From Bacteroidales bacterium UBA5342 (GTDB lineage Bacteria; Bacteroidota; Bacteroidia; Bacteroidales; UBA5342), in contig DHQI01000110.1 in NCBI GenBank assembly GCA_002408065.1, positions 1-36,043 of the forward strand: a stretch of DNA of 36,043 nucleotides, given 5' to 3'. The notes below the pieces were generated by a model that was not told the origin of the DNA, did no database searches, and worked only from the letters and a program-made list of their open reading frames with translations. The position numbers and the translations under genes were made by a program. Of this stretch, positions 16,598 to 25,050 are shown one piece after another. Every line of letters starts with the position of its first letter. Position 1 is the stretch's first letter.

Positions 16598-18026
16598 ACA
16601 ATTCTCCCCGTCGGGCTACCAACTCCTCTTTTATCTCATGCACCCGGTCTTCCGTCAGGTTATAACCCCACATAACCCAGATGGCAAGTGCAGCTGTAGC
16701 CACAGGTATCACAATATCCGCAATACGTAATCGGGTCATGGCTTCTGCAGTTTGAACCGCAGCCGTTTGGTCGAAGCCCACCATCTTAAGCACCACGCCC
16801 CCCAGCACCATGGCTATGGCCATTCCGAGTTTTACCATCCACCAATAAATAGCTCCGAAAGTCCCTTCCTTACGTGGCATACCGTTGTTCAGCTCATCCA
16901 GATCACACACATCAGCCGTCATACTCATCATCAGGGTAAAAAGCCCTCCGATACCGAAATTCATTAGCGGAAGCGGCAAGAAAAGTAACCAAGGATTTCC
17001 GGGGTTGAAGCCCCACCATTTTAGGATATACCCCACGATAGAAATAGCCGTGGCAATGATGAATGCTTTACGTTTTCCGTATTTGGATGAAAGCTTAGTT
17101 ACGATAGGGATAACGACTACAGCACTGATTAGGGCCCCGATCATAGAAAACCAAGCCGGCCAGGTCCCCGTTGCGCCGTAGTCACCGTTAAACATATAAA
17201 ATACGATAATAAAATAGCTGAAAGAAGACACCAACTGATAGCCGTTGAACACTAAGAAAGTGGTGCCGCACAGGCGGACAAATGGTATGTTTTTAAACAT
17301 CTTGCCGATATCCTTCAGTAATCCTAAAAGTGTGGACCATATACTGCTCATCTTAATTTCCTTCAAGCCTTCCATCTTAGATGAATCCATACCTTTACAG
17401 AAAAGGGCTGGCATAACACCTAAGAGCATACAGATGGCTCCCACAATGATAGATAGACGCTGAACGCCTAAGACCTGAGTCTCAAAAATATCCGGATCGG
17501 CAATGATGACCCAAAACCAAGGCACGATCATCCAGGCTATTTGCCCTACCGTTTGCGAAAGCCCCATCAAGCGGGTACGCTCGGCATAATCGGTCGTCAT
17601 CTCGTAGCCCAAACCAATGAGTGGTGCTGAAAAAATGGTATTACCAATGATGTAAATCAAAGAAAAAATAAGAAAGTACCAGAAATTGAACATCATGGTT
17701 TTATCGGGGTCCAACTGCCAAAGCACAGCAAACAAAACACCACTTAAGATAGCACCTATAAAGATGTAAGGACGACGACGTCCGAAACGCGAACGAGTGT
17801 TGTCTGAAATGTACCCCATAATAGGATCGGTCAGCGCATCGAGCACGCGAGGTAAGGCTCCTAAAAGCCCTGCCAACACGGGATCCATACCAAAAGCGGT
17901 CACTAAAAAGAACATAAAGACACCGAGCGCGCCAGGTAAAAGATTATTGACCAGATTACCGGCACCGAAGGCCATCTTTTGCCCCATAGGAACTCTATCC
18001 TTTGCTTCTGTTTTGTAGTGTGACAT
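16596..18026 (-). CDS. GPH-family (MFS) sugar:cation symporter
   Basis: 476 residues with hydrophobic segments consistent with the 12 helices of the glycoside-pentoside-hexuronide family. The diagnostic segment is near the N-terminus: RVLDALTDPIMGYISD followed by RSRFGRRRP, the conserved loop between helices 2 and 3. Such transporters import mono- or oligosaccharides with H+ or Na+ across the inner membrane. Here it is the only visible inner-membrane route between the periplasmic hydrolases and the leaderless GH17 and phosphorylase enzymes, so beta-1,3-gluco-oligosaccharides are the likely cargo. It sits 345 bases after GH17 and 163 before GH30. Confidence 0.88.
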   Translation of the reverse strand: MSHYKTEAKDRVPMGQKMAFGAGNLVNNLLPGALGVFMFFLVTAFGMDPVLAGLLGALPRVLDALTDPIMGYISDNTRSRFGRRRPYIFIGAILSGVLFAVLWQLDPDKTMMFNFWYFLIFSLIYIIGNTIFSAPLIGLGYEMTTDYAERTRLMGLSQTVGQIAWMIVPWFWVIIADPDIFETQVLGVQRLSIIVGAICMLLGVMPALFCKGMDSSKMEGLKEIKMSSIWSTLLGLLKDIGKMFKNIPFVRLCGTTFLVFNGYQLVSSFSYFIIVFYMFNGDYGATGTWPAWFSMIGALISAVVVIPIVTKLSSKYGKRKAFIIATAISIVGYILKWWGFNPGNPWLLFLPLPLMNFGIGGLFTLMMSMTADVCDLDELNNGMPRKEGTFGAIYWWMVKLGMAIAMVLGGVVLKMVGFDQTAAVQTAEAMTRLRIADIVIPVATAALAIWVMWGYNLTEDRVHEIKEELVARRGEL

Positions 18027-18094
18027 ATGTTTGGATTTAATATATTAGATGATTGTTTTTTGTATATCCCTCAAATACTACTGTTTATCGATTA

Positions 18095-18360
18095 GGGGCG
18101 CTAACGCCCCCTATGATCCCTGTCATTCATTTTTCTTTGATGAAAAACGAACCAATCCCGATGTCCATCGGGACTTGCCAAAAAAAATGCTCCCATCGCT
18201 CTCTTGGCTTTCTTAACGCCCTACTTATTACGGCTACTCCGGGCTAAAAGCCAATTCACTCTCACGCCCGCTCGCTTTTTCGGCTAGGCCAACGCTCATT
18301 TTCTTCGTTTAGGAACTGCGTCCCTATAACCCTGCTCTGATAATTCTCTGTACTCTTTAT
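18095..18360. repeat. Palindrome-rich non-coding block in the GH17 / transporter spacer
   Basis: The 345-base spacer holds no convincing gene. It contains GGGGCG-CTAA-CGCCCC (18095-18110) and CCCGAT-GTCC-ATCGGG (18157-18172). Between and after these comes GC-richer text unlike the AT-rich spacers elsewhere, including TTTCTTTGATGAAAAACGAA and, further on, TTCTTAACGCCC and CTACTCCGGGC. From memory of Bacteroidota genomes this resembles a dispersed intergenic repeat, perhaps the decayed remnant of a mobile element; I cannot confirm copies from this window alone. No promoter for the transporter was recognised. Confidence 0.5.
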
Positions 18361-18371
18361 AAAATCATTCC

Positions 18372-19373
18372 TTACTGCATCACCAGCTTTGGTGTGCGGT
18401 CGATGTTGAAAAGGCCCCAGTGTTTTTCGGCTCCTAAAGGATTGCCGGGATCACCTTTCCAGTCTTCGTCGAACGCTTCGAAAAAGAAAGTGGTAATGTT
18501 GTTTTTTTCTGCAAAAGCCAAAAGCTCCTTGTAGTACTGCGCTTGCTTTTCCTCACTGGCACGTTCTCCAAACTCGGAAGCAATGGAAGGCCAACCGGCC
18601 TCTGTTATTACCAGCTTAGCCTCAGGCAACGCCGCCTTTACTTTTCCCATATTAGCAATGCTGTAACTCAGCCCTTCGTCGATGTCCTTGCCTTCCCACA
18701 CCGGATAAATGTGGATTGAAACAAAGTCGACAGCAGCGGCTAAGTCATGACCATGAGCGGCCCACCACTCATAGTTTTCGGCTACTGTTACCGGTTGATT
18801 TATCTTAGCTTGTACTTTTTTCACATACGCAATAATGTCTTCGGTGGCTACCTTATGATCGTTCCAGTCCACCAGGGCTTCGTTGCCCACATTGACTGCA
18901 GCTATTATTTCAGGGTATTTTTTAGCTAATACAATACTTCGCTCCACTTCTTGCTTATTCCATGCTTTATTGGCATCTAATTCCTCCTGTGGAATAGGTT
19001 CTGTAAGCCATACACAGCTTAAGTGATTGCTTAATTCGGCTTTCAGCCAAGCCCCTTGCAGCACTTTTATATCCAGCTTATTTTCCTTGATAACTTCCAG
19101 CACCATTTGTGAATTTTCGCCACAATCGTACTGACGAATCAGCTTGAAACCTGCAGCTTGCAGTATTTGTAGATCCTCCAGTACTTCTGCTTCGCTAGGA
19201 TTCAGCGCACCATTACCACGATCAGGATGTTGACCGGAACGAAATCCTGAATAACAGATGGCCTTAGTTGTACCGGCCAGTAGGTCTGCTTTACCTTGTT
19301 TCAAGGAACTATTCTCTGTTCCACAGGCCATCAGCAGTGCACTTATCAATATGATCCATAAGCTTTTTTTCAT
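18372..19373 (-). CDS. GH17 beta-1,3-glucanase-like lipoprotein
   Basis: 333 residues. The lipoprotein signal ends LLMAC (C17), followed by GTENSS with only one acidic residue, so probably periplasmic. The GH17 barrel opens with KAICYSGFRSGQHP. Acid/base E165 lies in VGNEAL and nucleophile E258 in VITEAGWPS, both family hallmarks, and the barrel closes with FEAFDEDWK and HWGLFNIDR. GH17 enzymes cut or transfer beta-1,3-glucan chains. The start codon overlaps the end of the next GH17 gene by 4 bases (ATGA), so the two are translationally coupled. This is the only one of the three GH17 proteins with an export signal, giving the pathway a GH17 on each side of the inner membrane. Confidence 0.9.
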   Translation of the reverse strand: MKKSLWIILISALLMACGTENSSLKQGKADLLAGTTKAICYSGFRSGQHPDRGNGALNPSEAEVLEDLQILQAAGFKLIRQYDCGENSQMVLEVIKENKLDIKVLQGAWLKAELSNHLSCVWLTEPIPQEELDANKAWNKQEVERSIVLAKKYPEIIAAVNVGNEALVDWNDHKVATEDIIAYVKKVQAKINQPVTVAENYEWWAAHGHDLAAAVDFVSIHIYPVWEGKDIDEGLSYSIANMGKVKAALPEAKLVITEAGWPSIASEFGERASEEKQAQYYKELLAFAEKNNITTFFFEAFDEDWKGDPGNPLGAEKHWGLFNIDRTPKLVMQ

Positions 19374-20299
19374 ATTTCATATTTTTCTGCCACCAGTTTA
19401 GGACGGCGGTTTTCGTAGTACAAACCCCAATGTTTTTCGGGCTCATTAGGGTCCGGTGACCCTTTCCAGGGTTCGTCAAAAGCTTCAAATACGTAGCACA
19501 GTATTTTTTCTTTTTCCACCCACTCCATCAACTCGTCGATGTACTGTTTTTGTAATTCTTCGTTGACATTTTGCGGCTCTATTCCCCTACCATTTGAGTT
19601 TGTAGCCCAGCCGGCCTCGGTGATGGCTACTATCTTACCCGGGTTCTGCTCACAAACAGCGTAGTAATTCTGCTTGGTATATTCCAATGCCTCGTGAATA
19701 TGCTTGTACTCCCACACCGGATAAGTATGGATAGAAATAAAATCCAATGCCTCTGCCAAAGGCTTCAGTTTGTCGTACCACGGCACGTAATTTTCACAAA
19801 ATGTAACAGGCTGGTCAGCTCCGTTTTTCACCATATTGGCATACTCAACCACCGATTTAACCGGCACATAATGATCGGTCCAACTAACTGTAGCTTCGTT
19901 ACCTACCGAAAGACAATTCACGATGTCCGGAAATTCATTGGCCCATTTAATCAGCTTTTCTATCTGTTTTAGGTTATGTTTGCGGTTTTTGTGTAATTCT
20001 TCTTCAGAATAAGTACCACCGCCCCAAGGACAACCAAAGTTGTTCATCTCGGCAGTAATGTAAGCCCCTAACATCACTTTAAAATCCAAGCCTTCTATCG
20101 CTATTACTTCAAGCACAGTACGTGTATGTGCGTCGCAATCGTACAGGCGCATATACTGCCATTCGCCTTGCAAAATCAGGAGGTCTTCTTTTACCTGATC
20201 ATAGCTTGGCACTTTGTCTCCGGGCGCCTGCCCCTTGCGAAAGCCCGAATAACAGATGGCTTTGCCTTTTTTCCAATTGTATGTTTTAAATATGTTCAA
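19370..20299 (-). CDS. GH17 protein without export signal
   Basis: 309 residues beginning MNIFKTYNWKKGKAICYSGF. There is no hydrophobic signal segment, so the enzyme should stay in the cytoplasm. GH17 catalytic residues are intact: acid/base E135 in VGNEAT and nucleophile E228 in ITEAGWATN. The barrel closes with FEAFDEPWK and HWGLYYENRRPK. It shares the CYSGFR(K/S)GQ opening and general layout with the lipoprotein GH17 immediately downstream, so the two look like paralogues from a tandem duplication. The expected activity is hydrolysis or transglycosylation of imported beta-1,3-gluco-oligosaccharides, complementing the phosphorylase encoded upstream. Confidence 0.87.
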   Translation of the reverse strand: MNIFKTYNWKKGKAICYSGFRKGQAPGDKVPSYDQVKEDLLILQGEWQYMRLYDCDAHTRTVLEVIAIEGLDFKVMLGAYITAEMNNFGCPWGGGTYSEEELHKNRKHNLKQIEKLIKWANEFPDIVNCLSVGNEATVSWTDHYVPVKSVVEYANMVKNGADQPVTFCENYVPWYDKLKPLAEALDFISIHTYPVWEYKHIHEALEYTKQNYYAVCEQNPGKIVAITEAGWATNSNGRGIEPQNVNEELQKQYIDELMEWVEKEKILCYVFEAFDEPWKGSPDPNEPEKHWGLYYENRRPKLVAEKYEI

Positions 20300-20322
20300 A
20301 TTGTATGTTTCTTTTTTAACCC

Positions 20323-20494
20323 ACTAATGTCACGAATAACACGAATTAGTTTGGCGTCTCAGATTTCACTAATTATCTGACTCATATGTTCGTCAAAAAT
20401 CATTTCGTACAAAATGCCGACAGACCATCGTGTGGTTTTTTATATCCTGCACGGCATTAACTTTATTCACTTTAAATACTTTAGCACACTTAAG
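20323..20494. repeat. Structured spacer between two GH17 genes
   Basis: The 199-base spacer contains: ACTAAT/ATTAGT (20323-20350) enclosing two CACGAAT copies 9 bases apart; TCAGAT-N10-ATCTGA (20359-20380); and AATGCCG (20413-20419) pairing with CGGCATT (20452-20458) around an inner ACCA/TGGT hairpin. Next to the GH17 stop codon lies a copy (20473-20494) of the element from the transporter's 3' end, matching at 20 of 22 bases. Confidence 0.5.
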
Positions 20495-20498
20495 ACTC

Positions 20499-21380
20499 CT
20501 ACCACTTTAATTTCTCATCCTTGTCCCAAAGTCCCCAGTAGGCACCCACGTCACCTTCGTTGCCGGTTTTCCACTCTTCATCGAAAGAGGAAAAGTAGAA
20601 CATGGCAATACCTTCATCCTTGGCCCATTCCTGAGCATCAATAAAGTATTTCAGAGCGTTTTCTTCTGAAGGTACTGCACCGTAAAAATGACTCCCTTTG
20701 TTGGGCCATCCCGTCTCGGTAATGATGACTGGTTTGCCATTGCCCGCACGCTTGGCCACGTGATACATATCTTTCATATAAGGCAATGAGTATTCTACCG
20801 CACAACCTTCCCAGAACGGGTAGCAGTTGGTCAAAATCACATCGCAAGCTTCAGTCACTTCAGGGCGATCGCGGAACTCATAATAAGCATCCACATAACC
20901 CACCGGCACGTTCACTTCTGCTTTCACGCGGTTCATATAGCCCAGCAGTTCATCTACCGTCAGTTCCTTGCGGTAAAGCACCTCGTTGCCTACGGCCAAT
21001 ACATCAACAAAGCCATCGTTAGCCAGTTGAATAGCGGTAGCAATTTCTTCTTCGTTTTTATCTTCGTCTTCGCCTAACCAGGCTCCTACCAAGGTTTTAA
21101 AACCTTTTTCTTTAGCAATTTTTGCGATCAATTCGTTGCCATCGGTACAGGAAAAGGTACGCACCCATTGGGTGTGCGGACGCATAATGTCCAGGCGGCG
21201 TTCGATTTGCTCACGTGTAAGTGTATCGCCGGGTTTTTGTCCTTCTTCGTAAGCACTAAAGCATAAGCCGTGCATCCCCTGCGCCATCAATTCACGAAAG
21301 CGCGTCTGTAAATCTTTACTTTCTGACTTGGCCAAATTCACACCGGCCAAAGCCATATACTGTCCGTTTCTTACTGACAT
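20499..21380 (-). CDS. GH17 protein without export signal, divergent
   Basis: 293 residues beginning MSVRNGQYMALAGVNLAKS, with no signal peptide, so cytoplasmic. The barrel core starts at GLCFSAYEEGQKPGD. Acid/base E133 is in VGNEVL and nucleophile E222 in ITETGWPNKG. It ends YFSSFDEEWK and YWGLWDKDEK. It is clearly GH17 but more distant from the other two (NEVL and TETGW instead of NEA and TEAGW), so it may differ in chain-length preference or favour transglycosylation. It lies 26 bases after the large phosphorylase gene, making those two the first genes of the minus-strand operon. Confidence 0.87.
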   Translation of the reverse strand: MSVRNGQYMALAGVNLAKSESKDLQTRFRELMAQGMHGLCFSAYEEGQKPGDTLTREQIERRLDIMRPHTQWVRTFSCTDGNELIAKIAKEKGFKTLVGAWLGEDEDKNEEEIATAIQLANDGFVDVLAVGNEVLYRKELTVDELLGYMNRVKAEVNVPVGYVDAYYEFRDRPEVTEACDVILTNCYPFWEGCAVEYSLPYMKDMYHVAKRAGNGKPVIITETGWPNKGSHFYGAVPSEENALKYFIDAQEWAKDEGIAMFYFSSFDEEWKTGNEGDVGAYWGLWDKDEKLKW

Positions 21381-21406
21381 TTTATAGTGGTTTGTTGATT
21401 TATATT

Positions 21407-24400
21407 TTAGAATGTGACATCAATTCTCTCAACCTGTCCGGTTCTACCAAAAATCATTGCACCGCGAAGCGCATCAATTTCAAGTCCTTCGATAGAAATG
21501 ACGCTTGAATTATCAAGGGTAAGCTCCACTAAACGTTTTCCGGTTTTATTATAAATCACCGGTACCTGACAGTAGGTGAAAGCGAGTTGATTTTCTTTCA
21601 AATCAATGAGTTTTTCTGCACCATTTACATCATAATATGCAAATTGTGAATCTTCCTTAGTTAACTCCTCAGGGTTCATTAGTTCAGGATGGAAACTGAT
21701 TTTTCCGTCCTGTACTTTTACACCCAATTCACCAAAACGGGCTATAACATCTTCCTTCACCTGCCCCGTCATACCCGGCTGCTTAGCACCTGCTCCACCC
21801 GGGGTATGCGAATAAGCATCGGTTGGAAATGCGCCATATAGTTCCGGCGATTTGTAAAGACCAATACCGGCTTTTATCTCATAATAATGCTGGCGCAAAC
21901 GACCTACCACAGCATTCCCGGCATTTTCATCAATGGCTTGCTTATATATTTCCTGGGTAGCCAATAAGAGCTTAGAAACCATATGCCAGTAAATGCTTCC
22001 CAGCCCTTCGTAGGCATAGAAAGTCCCTGAACGACCGGTAAAAGATTGGTGATCAAAAATTTCTTCGTAAATATCCAATATTGTTTGCAGCTCCGTGTTA
22101 GAAACATTAGCATTGGCTTCTTTGATTGCAGCTTTCAGCACATCACCATTACGGATGGCTCCGTTGAAATGGACATCGCCATTCTGATCCTGTGTAAGCA
22201 CTTTTCCATTACCTTGTGCCACCAAATCCTGTAGCAGAGCAGAACGTTTAAACTGTTCGGAGCTCAGGTTATTTTTATCGGCAAAACGGGCTAACTCGCG
22301 ATCCGGATAAAGGATATAACTGTACTGATCTTCGCGGAAAAGTTGACTGTTTTTCAAGGCATCAAGTACTTCCAGACTCTCATCCACCGAAAGGAAACCG
22401 GCACTTAGAACAGCCACCTGACCTTCCAACATTTCGTACAAATAACGAATGCTAATACCTTCTTCACTGTAGGACATAAGGTTATAGGCATGATACAAAC
22501 CATCTTGGCGCTTATTAGCACGTATCGACTGATCCACATATTCGAGGGTAAGGCTCATAAATGCGGCCAAATCCTGTGCTGTAAGCTCGTTCTTTTCTCC
22601 TGAAAAACCTGCCTTGTAGATACGATTGCGGTAATTCTCGCCAGCCTGCCCCAATACATCAGTAAAGTGTTTGCGGTCAGCATCTGAGAATCCTGTTTTC
22701 ACTAAAGAAGTGTGCTCTTCAAAAAGCTCTTTTGTGGCCTTGAAAAGAAGCGTCAACTCTTTAGAAATTTGAAGTTTTTCAATATCTGAACAACAAAAAG
22801 CATCGGCCCAGAATTTTACAAAACGACGGATATAATAAAGCGTTACCATTGATACACCGTTACCAACCAAAGCATTATTGGCATCGTTCCACTCAGGACG
22901 CTGAGTATTAAGCCATATCCCTGCTTCAGGAATAAAGTTGCTCAGTTTAGCCAATAGTGCGGTCAAAATTTTCTCAACAAGATTCGTTTTCACCACTTCG
23001 CCATCAGCATTAATCATCAAACGGGCATCGGCTCCCATCGTTTTGGTCTTTGCTTTTATTTCTTTGTCCAGGTCGAAGTCAAAGTCAATGGTGTCCTGCG
23101 GATTCTTTACGATGTCAGCGTAAGACTTAATACGGTAAGGCACATTAGCATAAGCAAAGAGATTTTGCGAAAGCATAGCCTCAAATTTCTCAGGATGATG
23201 TGCTTTTGAAAGTTCCAGTAATTTTTGCAGATAAATAATCTGATGGTCGCCCCAGTAGCCAATGTAAGCCCAAGGGTCGTGCGGGTCAGGGCACTCCCAA
23301 TCGATGCCTTCGCGGCTGATGCGGTACGGGTTGTATCCGTCAGCAGTAGTGGCGTTCACAAATTTGGCGATGATACCTTCCGTAAATTCTGGATAAGACA
23401 GGCAGAGCGCTTCCCAGTTTTGGAAGATATCACGCCAGTTACCTTGATAATTCAATTTAGGAGAACCATCTTCATTTTTTGTTTCAATGGAAAAGATATT
23501 CCATGGACGGCTAGGATCACCATGACGACGACTAAAGGTCAATGGTAAATATTCCATACAGATACGTGTCAGGTCAGCATCATTTATGGCTTCTACTTTT
23601 TCTACTAATGCGTTATATTCTATCTGAGCCGGCAATGCCGTTAAAAATGCCGCATGCTTTTCGGCTTGTTGGGTATTTGTTTGTTTTACAAAAAGAGTAA
23701 AATCGGCAGTATCGATGCTGTAGTTATTATTAAAGATACCACCGCGCATCACGTTAAACATAGTATTGGAAAAGTGACGAGCAGACCCTAACTCTTCGTT
23801 ACTCACCTGCAAGCCGTCCGCAGTAGCCACCAATTTTTTCAATTTATGTGTTCCAAGAGCGATATCCTCGTTCAGCAAGGACTCAATGTCACTTGTCATA
23901 CGAATAAACATCTCCAGATTTATTACATCGGCAGAATCCTGATTAATTTCTGCCACAATGTACCATTCCTTATCAGTACCGGATGCTAAATCTATATTTT
24001 GTTGTACCAAGTAGGCTCCTCGTGTCGCCCTGACATCAACTTCAGCTGCAATTTCTTTTCCATCACAAAAAGCCTTGTACTGCTTAGTTGAGAGAAGCAC
24101 CTTGCGTTTAGCAGTTGTAGCACAACTCCAAACCGAAGTAGCACGTAGCGATTCACTGGGTTCTGCGCGATCTACTGGTATAGAACTCAACATAAACAAT
24201 CCTAATCCACTACCTGTAAGTTGCTCACTTTTTTTGTATCCATCTAAAAGGTTACTGTAGGCATTTTGAAAATCGAAATCGACACCATAAGGAAGGATAT
24301 TTTGAATACCATCTAATACTTCCACCGTCTGATTACTCCCAGACGTATTGGTGAGTTTAGATGTACGAACAAAACCAAACTTTTCGCTATTACTCCAGGT

Positions 24401-24847
24401 ATAGCTAAAACACAATTCAAGGTCTTTGTTACATTCTTCAAAAACTATTTTGTTACCATAAATGCTTTTATAAAGGTTGCGCTCTACCTTATAGATACGT
24501 TCCGAAACATCCGTAAAAGGTTCCCACAGAAAAGTTTTACTATCTTTCTCAACACGCAAGGCGGTTATACTACCTGTGATTCCTTTGTAATCATGAATTT
24601 TATCGTCGGTATAATAGGGGAAAAGAGCATTGTCGCGGTTTTTGCGACCTGCCGAAAGCGATCCGTTAGATGAAAGGAACATCCAATGATCCGAATCACT
24701 CACGATGGACATAAAGAAATCATCCATCTTGTTATAATTAGCAATTTTGTAAAACTTCTCTCCCTTGATAGTTACAAACTGCCCTTCAATATTTTTGTCC
24801 TGGCTCTGAACCTTGTTTTTTCCCAGGTAGATATTCTGTGCACTCAT
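21407..24847 (-). CDS. Putative beta-1,3-oligoglucan phosphorylase (GH149-type)
   Basis: 1146 residues with no signal peptide, so cytoplasmic. Length and layout fit the large inverting phosphorylases related to GH94. An N-terminal beta-sandwich (about 1-300) is followed by a helical barrel with RGGIFNNNYSID, NWRDIFQNWEAL, PEWNDANNAL (D655 matches the DWND segment that carries the acid Asp in GH94), SGTFYAYEGLGSIYWHM and GGAGAKQPGMTGQVKED. GH149 enzymes use phosphate to shorten beta-1,3-gluco-oligosaccharides, releasing glucose-1-phosphate and saving ATP. GH161 or a GH94 side branch are alternatives I cannot exclude by eye. It is the first gene of the minus-strand block and adjoins GH17 genes, which supports a beta-1,3-glucan substrate. 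A likely -7 box (24867-24874) and a shared 40-bp element (24954-24992) lie upstream. Confidence 0.75.
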   Translation of the reverse strand: MSAQNIYLGKNKVQSQDKNIEGQFVTIKGEKFYKIANYNKMDDFFMSIVSDSDHWMFLSSNGSLSAGRKNRDNALFPYYTDDKIHDYKGITGSITALRVEKDSKTFLWEPFTDVSERIYKVERNLYKSIYGNKIVFEECNKDLELCFSYTWSNSEKFGFVRTSKLTNTSGSNQTVEVLDGIQNILPYGVDFDFQNAYSNLLDGYKKSEQLTGSGLGLFMLSSIPVDRAEPSESLRATSVWSCATTAKRKVLLSTKQYKAFCDGKEIAAEVDVRATRGAYLVQQNIDLASGTDKEWYIVAEINQDSADVINLEMFIRMTSDIESLLNEDIALGTHKLKKLVATADGLQVSNEELGSARHFSNTMFNVMRGGIFNNNYSIDTADFTLFVKQTNTQQAEKHAAFLTALPAQIEYNALVEKVEAINDADLTRICMEYLPLTFSRRHGDPSRPWNIFSIETKNEDGSPKLNYQGNWRDIFQNWEALCLSYPEFTEGIIAKFVNATTADGYNPYRISREGIDWECPDPHDPWAYIGYWGDHQIIYLQKLLELSKAHHPEKFEAMLSQNLFAYANVPYRIKSYADIVKNPQDTIDFDFDLDKEIKAKTKTMGADARLMINADGEVVKTNLVEKILTALLAKLSNFIPEAGIWLNTQRPEWNDANNALVGNGVSMVTLYYIRRFVKFWADAFCCSDIEKLQISKELTLLFKATKELFEEHTSLVKTGFSDADRKHFTDVLGQAGENYRNRIYKAGFSGEKNELTAQDLAAFMSLTLEYVDQSIRANKRQDGLYHAYNLMSYSEEGISIRYLYEMLEGQVAVLSAGFLSVDESLEVLDALKNSQLFREDQYSYILYPDRELARFADKNNLSSEQFKRSALLQDLVAQGNGKVLTQDQNGDVHFNGAIRNGDVLKAAIKEANANVSNTELQTILDIYEEIFDHQSFTGRSGTFYAYEGLGSIYWHMVSKLLLATQEIYKQAIDENAGNAVVGRLRQHYYEIKAGIGLYKSPELYGAFPTDAYSHTPGGAGAKQPGMTGQVKEDVIARFGELGVKVQDGKISFHPELMNPEELTKEDSQFAYYDVNGAEKLIDLKENQLAFTYCQVPVIYNKTGKRLVELTLDNSSVISIEGLEIDALRGAMIFGRTGQVERIDVTF

Positions 24848-24866
24848 AATAATTAAATTTAGAATG

Positions 24867-24874
24867 CAAAAATA
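24867..24874 (-). promoter_or_regulatory. Possible -7 box of the phosphorylase operon
   Basis: TATTTTTG on the minus strand fits TAnnTTTG. It lies 19 bases before the ATG at 24847, implying a leader of only about 13 bases. A TTTG exists upstream (24892-24889), but its 14-base spacing is too short, so the -33 element is missing or weak, as is common for activated promoters. Confidence 0.45.
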
Positions 24875-24953
24875 GGCCTACAAGAGACCAAAAGCAGAAT
24901 TTTTTACCACAACATAAGCTTACGCTTTTGTAAAGTACACCTATACATAACCC

Positions 24954-24992
24954 ATACACAACACACTTTTTATACTGTTATTATGCATTTTA
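24954..24992. promoter_or_regulatory. Shared 40-bp element, copy A (upstream of the phosphorylase operon)
   Basis: ATACACAACACAC (24954-24966), 5 bases, then ATACTGTTATT and following bases to 24992. Copy B at 28160-28196 matches 12/13 in the first block and 18/21 in the second, with a 3-base spacer. Both copies lie in intergenic regions flanking the SusR-like regulator gene. This copy is centred about 113 bases upstream of the transcription start implied by the box at 24867-24874. Confidence 0.6.
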
Positions 24993-25050
24993 TGTTTTTG
25001 TAGAAAATCACAGAAATATGAATGCCTAACATTCTTATACATCATGCACC

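Noticed and set aside
18372..21380. The three GH17 genes as fragments of one broken gene
   Set aside because: Each has a complete barrel with both catalytic Glu residues and its own start and stop, so they are paralogues.
24867..24892. Complete -33/-7 promoter for the phosphorylase from TTTG at 24892-24889
   Set aside because: The 14-base spacing is well short of the 19-21 bases expected, so only the -7 box is reported.
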